A DNA stretch of 64,000 nt. It comes from Pterois miles. Taxonomy: Eukaryota; Chordata; Actinopteri; Perciformes; Scorpaenidae. The stretch spans positions 186,001-250,000 of the forward strand of contig CAMQGK010000466.1 of NCBI GenBank assembly GCA_947000775.1, given 5' to 3'. The first letter of the stretch is position 1; each line of letters begins with the position of its first letter. The notes under the pieces are model-generated. The model was not told the origin of the DNA and did no database searches. It saw nothing but the letters and a program-made list of their open reading frames with translations. The translations under genes and the position numbers were made by a program. This document shows, in pieces, positions 44,946-64,000 of this stretch.

Positions 44946-46329
44946 GTACCTAACTGAACAATAACTTGGTGACTTTGCACACGCACATGTTCAAATGAAG
45001 TAAAGTCAGAAATAACATGCATTAGGACGTTGCTGATAGTGGTGATCACATATGGGGAGTAGTACCTCGGTCTGTAAGGACTTGGCTTTGGAACTGGAGG
45101 GTCGTTGGCTCAAATTCCAGCATGGACCAAGCAGAGTGTGGACAGCTGGAGACATGCCAGTTTTCCTCCTGGGCACTGCCGAGGTGCCCTTGAGGAGTGC
45201 ACCGTCTCCCTAAAACTGCTCTCCGGGCACTGTATAGTAGCTGCCCACTGCTGCATTTATATGCAGTAGCTAAATTTCACTGTATGCTGAGATATGAACA
45301 ATTTGTGACAGTAAAATTGGATTTACATTTAAATCCAACTCTCCAACTGTCTTGCAGCTGGCGGTTTTTGAGTTCGAGAACTTCCGTGGAAAGAAGGTGG
45401 AGTTGTCTGGTGAATGTAAAGATGTGATGGAGAAGACGCAGAGGATTGGCTCGGTCATTGTGGAGTCGGGACCGTGAGTGATCCTTCAGCGAGTCTCATC
45501 AATTTTGACTGCATCTACATCCTGTTTTCTAGTTGCTTCCCTTGCTTGGGGTAATGCATTTTCTCCATGTCGTCCATGTCGTCAGATGGGTGGGGTTTGA
45601 GCGTCCAGGTTTTGCAGGAGAGCAGTTTGTGTTGGAGAAAGGAGAGTATCCTCGCTGGAGCACCTGGACCAACTGCCTGAGTAGCTACAACTTGAGCTCA
45701 TTCAGGCCTCTGAAAGTGGTCAGTTAGTATTATCACTGTACTATGAGCAGATGTAACTTCCTGTGAAACACGATCAAACCTGTTGTTTTTCCTCTCCAGG
45801 ACAGTGCAGATCATAAGCTGCACCTGTTTGAGAATGCAGGCTTTGAAGGTAGAAAGATGGAGATTGTTGATGATGACGTCCCCAGTCTGTGGGTTCATGG
45901 TTTCCAGGACCGTGTGGCCAGTGCTAAGGCTATCAATGGAACGTAAGTACATATATATAAGTTCATTTAGTGGATGAAATTGTTTTGTTTTTAAATATAT
46001 GTTACTACTCTTTCTCTTCCCTCTGAAGGTGGGTGGGATACATGTACCCAGGCTACAGAGGGCGCCAGTATGTGTTTGAGCTTGGAGATTTCAAGCACTG
46101 GAATGATTGGGGAGCCACTGCACCTCAGATCCAGTCCGTCCGACGTGTGCGGGACATGCAGTGGCACAAGAGAGGGTGCTATATTGCCCCTGCCCCTACA
46201 CCTCCCAACCCCGATCCAAACCCTGCTCCCAACCCCACCCCTGCCCCCAACCCCACCCCCAACCCCAATCCCAACCCCAATCCTAACCCTGCTCCCGACC
46301 CCAAATCCCAAACTCAACCCCAATCTTAA
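44871..46329 (+). CDS. crybb3: crybb3, complete gene: beta-crystallin B3 with novel Pro/Asn-rich tail (5 coding exons)
   Basis: Coding exons 44871-44945, 45358-45473, 45586-45718, 45800-45942 and 46029-46329 join in phase to 255 residues. Beta-crystallins are structural lens proteins with four Greek-key motifs in two domains, one motif per exon, exactly as here. CRYBB3 is preferred over CRYBB1 or CRYBB2 because DHKLHLFENAGFEGRKMEIV, DDDVPSLWVHGFQDRVASA and YPGYRGRQYVFELGDFKHW match it closely. The short N-terminal arm (MTDQQGTPDQLPAEK) also fits. The neighbouring KIAA1671-like gene repeats the human arrangement. The core ends at WHKRGC (206). Mammalian CRYBB3 stops about five residues later; this protein continues to 255 with Pro-Asn and Pro-Ala repeats. 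AATAAA follows at 46480. Confidence 0.9.
45043..45250 (+). mobile_element. tRNA-derived SINE (third family) in a crybb3 intron
   Basis: 'acctcggtctgtaaggactt' looks like a degraded box A, and 'gagggtcgttggctcaaatt' contains a box-B-like GGCTCAAATTCC. The tRNA-unrelated part runs through 'gtgcccttgaggagtgcacc'. No clear flanking duplication was seen. Confidence 0.65.
45358..45473 (+). CDS. crybb3: crybb3 coding exon 2 (Greek key 1)
   Basis: LAVFEFENFRGKKVELSGEC leads into the first Greek-key motif and ends GSVIVESGP. Acceptor 'ctgtcttgcag', donor GGACC|gtgagt. Confidence 0.96.
45586..45718 (+). CDS. crybb3: crybb3 coding exon 3 (Greek key 2)
   Basis: WVGFERPGFAGEQFVLEKGE followed by YPRWSTWTNCLSSYNLSSFR gives the second Greek key. 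Two exposed residues differ from mammals (a Cys in TNCLSS). Donor GTG|gtcagt. Confidence 0.96.
45800..45942 (+). CDS. crybb3: crybb3 coding exon 4 (Greek key 3)
   Basis: DSADHKLHLFENAGFEGRKM through RVASAKAINGT, almost identical in pattern to CRYBB3 of tetrapods. Acceptor 'tcctctccag', donor GGAAC|gtaagt. Confidence 0.96.
46029..46329 (+). CDS. crybb3: crybb3 last coding exon (Greek key 4 and repeat tail)
   Basis: The first 51 residues complete the fold up to QWHKRGC. The following 49 are built from Pro, Asn, Ala, Thr and Asp (for example PNPTPAPNPTPNPNPNPN), ending QTQPQS. The tail is in the same frame, with no stop between, and is encoded by a degenerate CCCAAC-type hexamer repeat at about 46198-46306. 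Confidence 0.93.
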
Positions 46330-46479
46330 CACCAGCACCTCCTACACCAGCTGGGACAGGCTAAAGGCAGCTGGCCAGTCTCCAGTCTCTCCCTTACGCC
46401 CCCTGTTAGTCTAGAATATCTGATCATGCAATTTTGGAAAACTGTAACTGACCACAATCAAACATGTAAATCTGTTGGA

Positions 46480-46485
46480 AATAAA
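46480..46485 (+). terminator. crybb3: crybb3 polyadenylation signal
   Basis: Canonical AATAAA 151 bases after the stop codon, followed by GT/T-rich sequence ('ggttttggccctg'). Confidence 0.75.
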
Positions 46486-46561
46486 GGTTTTGGCCCTGAA
46501 ATTAGTTATCTGCAAATTATTGCATGCTATTATGTTATTATGCATAAATGAATTGTAAGGA

Positions 46562-46940
46562 GGGGCTGCATGGTGGTGCAGTGGTTAGCGCTGTCGCCTC
46601 ACAGCAAGAGGGTCGCAGGTCTGATTCCGGCTTGGGACTCTTCTGTGTGGAGTTTGCATGTTCTCCCCGTGCAAGTGTGGGTTTTCTCCGGGTTCTCCGG
46701 CTTCCTCCCACAGCCCAAAGACATGCTATTTAGTTTAATTGATGACTCTAAATTGCCCATAGGTGTGGATGGGAGCGTGAATGGTTGTCTGTCTCTATGT
46801 TGTCTGTCTCTATGTGCCCTGCGATGGACTGGCGATCTGTCCAGGGTGAACCCCGCCTTCGCCCAATGCCAGCTGGGATTGGCTTCAGCCCCCCCGCGAC
46901 CCCTAACGGGATCAGCAGTTGACGATGGATGGATGGATGG
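46562..46940 (+). mobile_element. Full-length tRNA-headed SINE with perfect target-site duplication
   Basis: Same family as 42883-43265 and highly similar to it, with a (GATG)n tail. The direct repeats AATTGTAAGGA at 46551-46561 and 46941-46951 are identical (12 bp if the preceding G is counted). It lies about 75 bases past the crybb3 poly(A) signal. Confidence 0.93.
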
Positions 46941-47098
46941 AATTGTAAGGATGTGTTTTATTCAGAGTATTGTAATGATTGTATGATTATGAGGCTAATA
47001 AGGAGCAATAGTGGTAATTTACACTGGGAAACAGCATTCAAAACACTATATGATAAGATTATAGGGGCATTCCACTGATTTCACACAAAAAAGATTAG

Positions 47099-47735
47099 TT
47101 AAAGCTTCAGTAGGCAGAGTATGTTTAGCATCATTGGGAAAAAAAATCCAGAACAACCTTTCAGCATATTGTAATTCAAGTATCCTGAGGAAAAAAACTA
47201 GACTTCGGCACCTCCTACAGGCTTTAAAAAAATCTAGACAGTGAGTGAGTCATTTCAGAGGGAGAGAGAGAGAGAGTTCCCATTGACATCTCATAGTGTA
47301 CTGTATAGCTGTAAAATGAAAACGTGTGCTCCAGCTGGTAAGCGGTTGGCTTGGTTTTTCCTCAGCTGATCTCAACATGGCGGTTGGGTCACAACCTTTC
47401 CCATTTTACAGCTAAACAGTAACTACAAGATGATTCTGAAAGCATGTGAGTCGAGAATAGGAATTACAGGAACAGAATACTGATTCATATTTCAGCGCTG
47501 CCTAGTTTAACCATTTGATCTGAGTTTGTGAGTGACTGACAGCTGCTCAGAGTTTGGCCCTGATTGGCTGTTTTCCTCCAGATGCCATCTGGAGAATCAG
47601 AGGACACAGAAGCAAATGATTTTTTTTTTCAGATTACCTGTCTCATGCTCTACTATTGGTATATACTACCGAGCTGTTTTCTAAAGATATTTTTTTTAAT
47701 CATATTTGCTCCAGTTTTACCCACTGCAGCTTTAA
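47099..47735. mobile_element. MITE of the TTAAAGCTTCAGTAGG family, copy 2
   Basis: The left end TTAAAGCTTCAGTAGGCA and the right end 'cccactgcagctttaa' are imperfect inverted repeats bounded by TTAA. The inner part matches 16478-16910. No coding frame. The rest of 46950-48840 shows no gene. Confidence 0.7.
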
Positions 47736-48839
47736 GGGACAGTACAAAAGTTATTGATGCCAAGTTGTGGGGCCAGGCAAGTGTGTTGAAAATGCATCAA
47801 GGGTTGTCGCAGGATCAGCAGAATGGACAATGATCCTGACATACAGAAATTTAGAAAAGATCCACCTGTAACGGAGGAAGATACTAGACTATAAACTCGG
47901 GCAAGCTTCTGATAGTCCTTAACCTTTAACACAACTTGATTTGACATCAGTGAAGTTTTCATGGCTTCCTGGTCCAGAAACCTTCAGGCAGAGAGGGAAT
48001 CTGCCTGTTGCAGACAGTCATATTGATGTAATGTAAAAACAAGCAGATCAGAATGAATAATAGGCAAATAGGTTAATTTTGACAGTACTAAATGACAGGA
48101 GTACTCCTTTAAAATTAGTGACATGTACCAACAAAATAGACCCGTTTCACTGAATACAATCAGTGCTGCCAGATTGGGCTGATTTCTGCCTAAACTGGGC
48201 TACTTTTAGTTAAGCTGGGCTGGGAAAAATAAAATTGGGCTGGTAGATGGAACTTCGGTTGCTGTCAACGTTTAAAGGGGTTTTGAAAATATTGTGAAAA
48301 CAGTATTACCAAACAAGCTAGTTTATGGTAAAAAAAACAGACATGAATATAAAATTCAGTAAACTTCACTGAGTCAACTCACTTGTTAGCCTATTTATTT
48401 AACATTTTATCTTTGGCTATTTAATTAGATATGAAGCGTTTCATGCTTAGGACATGTTTTCTTTTTGTGTATGTAATGGTTTTAGGGTTATGGTTTTGTT
48501 TCGTATTGAATCAGGTGGATTTTAAGTTGTTAATGGGCTGGAAACTGTCAATTTGTTCCGGCAGCACTGGTTACAATATAAAACTAATTAGACATGGTAT
48601 TTCATATCTGCAATGACATATCTGTCAAATGATAAATCATCTTCAACTTTCTTATTACTCTCAAATTCTAATGTTATATTATAATCATACATTTTCCGTT
48701 TATAAATACCAACAAAAACCTCCTTTCTTATTCATGAGTCTTTGCTGTGTTGAACCAAAGATGAACTGACTCTGGTTGAACCAGGGCTGAAACATCAGTC
48801 ATTGGTTGAAAATAACAACTAGACCCGCCCATAAAATTC

Positions 48840-48960
48840 CACTTATCCAATCACACGCCTCCTACATTCAGCAGGCCCGCGCAGTCAGTGGGCGGAGAAC
48901 GCGCAAAATTTGAAAGTCGACCGGAAACAACGTTGATAGAGAGGAAAACAGTGCTCTCCT
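48840..48960 (+). promoter_or_regulatory. cit: cit promoter with CCAAT box, GC box and CDE/CHR module
   Basis: CCAAT lies at 48847-48851, a GC-box-like GGGCGG near 48890, and GCGC AAAA TTTGAA at 48901-48914. TTTGAA is the canonical CHR; a GC-rich CDE exactly four bases upstream is the arrangement bound by the DREAM/MuvB complexes in late cell-cycle genes. There is no TATA box. This fits a cytokinesis kinase expressed in G2/M. The motifs are seen directly; function is inferred. Confidence 0.65.
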
Positions 48961-49022
48961 TAGCATGTCAACGCTCCTGTGTGTGTTAAAAACTACATAT
49001 TAATTACCTGCATGGCAGTCTG
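48945..49022 (+). other. cit: cit non-coding first exon (probable)
   Basis: The stretch downstream of the CHR ends 'catggcagtctg|gtgagt', a strong donor. The next acceptor 'attcgcccag' before 49305 opens the exon with the start codon after a 21-base leader. The start of transcription is an estimate. Confidence 0.5.
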
Positions 49023-49325
49023 GTGAGTAGTCTCATAACGTACGGTTTAGTCTCTGTAAATATAACTGAACGACACCTGTTTGTGTAGCGTTAACGTTTT
49101 TATTCGCTAAGCTAAGTTAGCTAAGGTTAACTTAGCTAGCATGCTAAAGGGACACATTGTTGACATTTGTTGACAGCTTTTTCCTTTCGTCTTCCGTTTT
49201 TGTTTAACCTCCTTGTACCGTCGTAGACGCCATTAATCAGTTACGGTGTTATATTTAAGCACATACTTCCTTTCACATCGACCTACTGTGTATCATTCGC
49301 CCAGGTTATCTGTTGTTAAGAAGCT

Positions 49326-61231
<11,906 letters not shown>

Positions 61232-64000
61232 GTAAGTGCTACCTGTTTACTAGGCATTGTTTGGCTTTTTTTTCATAGACGACCCCTCTTTAGTCCTGTA
61301 GTCCTCCTGCATACACCTTTCTAACACACCTTTGTTGGTTAAAGACCCCATGCATGCTACCTTTGGCTGCTGTTCGTCTCCTCATTACCACGGCAACAAA
61401 ATCCAGGTAGCCTTGTTTCAGGTGACCTAATGTGGTGCCCTGGGCAGTTGGTGGTGTGTCCCTGTCATTAGCGTGGTGCCTGATGGGGCCAAAATGGGTT
61501 TGGCCATATGCCGTGTCAGACAAGGAACGAGGGAGGGGAGGGATCCCCCTGTTCTCTGGTGTTCTCTTCTTCTGATTCCTGTTTTTGTGCTTTGGGTGAC
61601 ACGTAGTTGATCCGATGCATAGATAGATCAAATGAATGGACCAGAGGATGCAAGCTGGCGTTATCTTGCCATCAGTGCTGATTGGTATGCGGCTGAGTGT
61701 GTCAATGAGGTTTGCTGAGAGGTGGAACCCCAGACATAGGCACACTCCCACCCCTTGCTGCTGTTATTGTGCTTTCTCTGTTACTGTGCAGCATAATGGG
61801 CTTCTGACTTTAACAGCATGGGTTTTGGGACTGTAATTATCCCTAATGGTGTTTGGCTTCTTAACCTCTGATAATAATGCAAGAGGATGGGTTTCATTTC
61901 TGTAGCCCTGTGGCAGTGCTCTAGCAGGTTAATGGTCCTGGAGACTGCGGATCATGACAGCAGCAGCAGCAGCAACAGAAAGGGAAGAAAAAGCGTTAGC
62001 AGATTAGACAGGGAAAAGGATGAGAGCTCAGATTGGGGGAGAGAATCTATTTCTATGGTTACTACCGTGATGTTTTTTTTTTTTTCCCAGTCCCCACCCC
62101 CATCTTTACCCGTCTCATCTCCTCCTCTTATTTTCTCCCTCTTCTAATGTCTCTGTCCCTTGCTGTTACACCATCAGTCATCTGTTCATGGTTTTTAACT
62201 GAAGCCAGTCGCTCTCTGTGCTGTATTTGATTAAGAGGAGCTCATAGAATGTGTCAAATTTGTGTGTGGGTGCATGCATATGCCTATGCACACATTCCTC
62301 ATTACAATGTCAAAAAGGAAATAGAAATGAACCCAGAGCCAGGCAAAATTAAATGCTAATCATGCGTTTTACGGGTTCCTGTTATTCTGAAGTTTTTTTT
62401 TTTTTTTTCAGTCTGTGTGAACTTGTCAGTCTGACTCCTCATTAGGAAAACTCAACAACAAAATCCCTTTAACAGCTTGCCTCAAATTTATGAGGAGCTA
62501 TCGGTGGTTTAGTGTTTGAAAACCATCTTTCAAAGATGGCTTGAATGTTGGCTCACAAACATACATTTTTTTGAGGTAATATAGGGCAATGTTCAGGGAT
62601 TTTGGTAAACTGTACACCATATACTTCACAAGTTTAGATTATCTTCGTGTTTGATGAACAGTCATCAACACTCTGGTCAAGAGCAGGGCATCTTGACAAC
62701 TACTGACCAGATTGACATGCATAGTTACTGCCAGATGGCCATGGTGTGGATGGTCATAGTCCCCAGAGGATGATTCCTAAAAATTTAAATGTCCAGGCGA
62801 CTGACAATTCATCAGTACCATCATCTGGTCAGAATTTCCTCCTAGTTGTGGTATTCCAGAATCTAATAGGGCTGTGTGCTGGCAAAAATCTGGCAATATG
62901 ATGATGTGCATCATGATGCAGCGGATGTGGTTCAGTATATTACGATACTGTAAGAAAGGTGATTTTATGCAATCAGACCAGCGGCATCTGCATTTGCATT
63001 GATCACAGTCCTTGTGACATCCAGCATCATTGCACTACTTTGAGAGGGCACATACACAGAGATGGCGCATCTCTTTGCAAATGAAAGAAAGTATTAACTG
63101 TGTTAATCTTTGCATATAAACTATTGATTAATAATTAATACAGTGTTTTTGAGAATCACTACAGTGTCACAAAACAATCTCATGATACACAATATTCTCG
63201 AGATTTTCTTACACCCCTCTAATCAAGAAATGTGCTGAGGACATATGTTGTCTTTGGAGGGTTTTTCGTATGTTTTTAATGACCCTCTGCCCTGTACTCT
63301 AGTGCCACCATCGGGCTAAAATAAATATACTTCTTGGACACGTGAAAACATATTTAAATGGGAAATTGTTGTGAAAAAGACTGTGCCCATTTGTGTTCCA
63401 GATCAGGTAAACCCTTTTTGTTATACTAACTTTAAATCTTTAGCTCCACTACTGGTAAAACTAAAAAATTAGAAAATTTGCCAATATACAGTATGTTCAG
63501 GGTTCGATGTTAATGTTTAATTTCACTGCCCGTCAGTTTTTACTCTTTATTTATTAGCGGTTATCAAATAACAACAAAGGCTATAAGTAAATTGTCTTGT
63601 TTAATCTTTATTTCCGTAAATTAATCTGCAGTTTTACCTACATCCTCCAACGCCATAGCAAGGAAGCGAGATGGCTCTCTTCTTAGCTTCTTCTTACTTC
63701 TTAGCTTTGGAAATTCCTTTTTACCATTTGCCCAATCGAGCAAGTGTGCTGCTAGATTTAGTAGCCCAAAGTGGTATTTTACTTGCCCTGGCAAGCAGGC
63801 AGTCCTTACTGTTGAGCACTGATGTTATTTTTAATTCTTCCTTTCAAGTTATTTTTTTTAAACAGAGTTGTTCATTTGCACACAGGGGATGCACTGATAC
63901 CGAATCGGATATCAGGTATCAGGATCAGGTATCGGTGACAATGGGGCCGAGTCGTTAAATTCAGTTCTATCTTTATACATGATATACATTATATGCTGAT
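61232..64000. other. cit: cit intron to end of window
   Basis: No further cit exon was found: no in-phase match to the serine-rich start of the citron coiled coil. The region holds a (CAG)4-like run near 61960 and poly-T tracts at 62072 and 62393. An hAT-like MITE lies at 62867-63217, and a 'gatgcactgataccgaatc' repeat end near 63889. Confidence 0.6.
62867..63217 (-). mobile_element. hAT-like MITE, inverted copy
   Basis: Begins AGGGCTGTGTGCTGGC and ends 'gattttcttacacccc'; the termini match the copies at 12201 and 50018 in reverse. The short direct repeat TCTAAT lies at both edges (62861-62866 and 63218-63223). Confidence 0.65.

Noticed and set aside
46198..46306. CCCAAC-like repeats resembling interstitial telomere sequence
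   Set aside because: The unit is not TTAGGG/CCCTAA, is degenerate, and is in frame with crybb3.
62402..62450. Possible next cit exon after 'tttttttcag'
   Set aside because: In the required phase it reads a short non-matching peptide and meets a stop codon.

Overview
The window is nuclear DNA of a bony fish, most likely a spiny-rayed (percomorph) teleost. It holds four multi-exon vertebrate genes with canonical GT-AG introns, long CA/GT microsatellites, tRNA-headed SINEs with fresh target-site duplications, and many small inverted-repeat DNA transposons. There are no bacterial, organellar or viral genes. No species name can be read from the sequence alone.

Layout. Bases 1-7217 hold no gene I can support: repeats, simple sequence and probably the long 3' untranslated region of unc119b. 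unc119b lies on the minus strand (coding 14097 down to 7218, five coding exons, 243 residues). A compound trinucleotide-repeat block and a CTCF-like motif sit just upstream of it. A large plus-strand gene runs from a non-coding exon near 18 kb to its stop at 39673. It encodes a 1,472-residue protein with a very long charged helix and a C-terminal domain of the tankyrase-1-binding-protein type, and is best read as the orthologue of human KIAA1671. A second possible promoter and coding first exon lie inside it at 32434. Next comes a beta-crystallin gene, crybb3 (44871-46329), with an unusual Pro/Asn-repeat tail. Last is the 5' part of citron kinase, cit (first coding exon at 49326). Its N-terminus, whole kinase domain and C-tail are here; the coiled-coil, C1, PH and CNH parts lie beyond the window.

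How the genes relate. They are not a pathway. UNC119B is a lipid-binding trafficking chaperone, the KIAA1671-like protein a poorly known scaffold, CRYBB3 a lens structural protein and CIT a cytokinesis kinase. Their adjacency is informative as synteny: human UNC119B and CIT lie on 12q24, human KIAA1671 and CRYBB3 are neighbours on 22q11.

Most interesting points: (1) the citron kinase has substitutions at three normally conserved kinase positions (catalytic-loop Lys to Arg, APE to SPE, and loss of the hydrophobic-motif Ser); (2) its promoter carries a well-spaced CDE/CHR cell-cycle module; (3) crybb3 has gained about 44 C-terminal residues from an expanded C-rich hexamer repeat; (4) the KIAA1671-like gene has a phase-compatible internal first exon and a predicted helix of about 570 residues with internal duplications; (5) two full-length SINEs have perfect target-site duplications, one nested in a TTAA-flanked MITE. 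I found no clear sign of a wholly new biological system.
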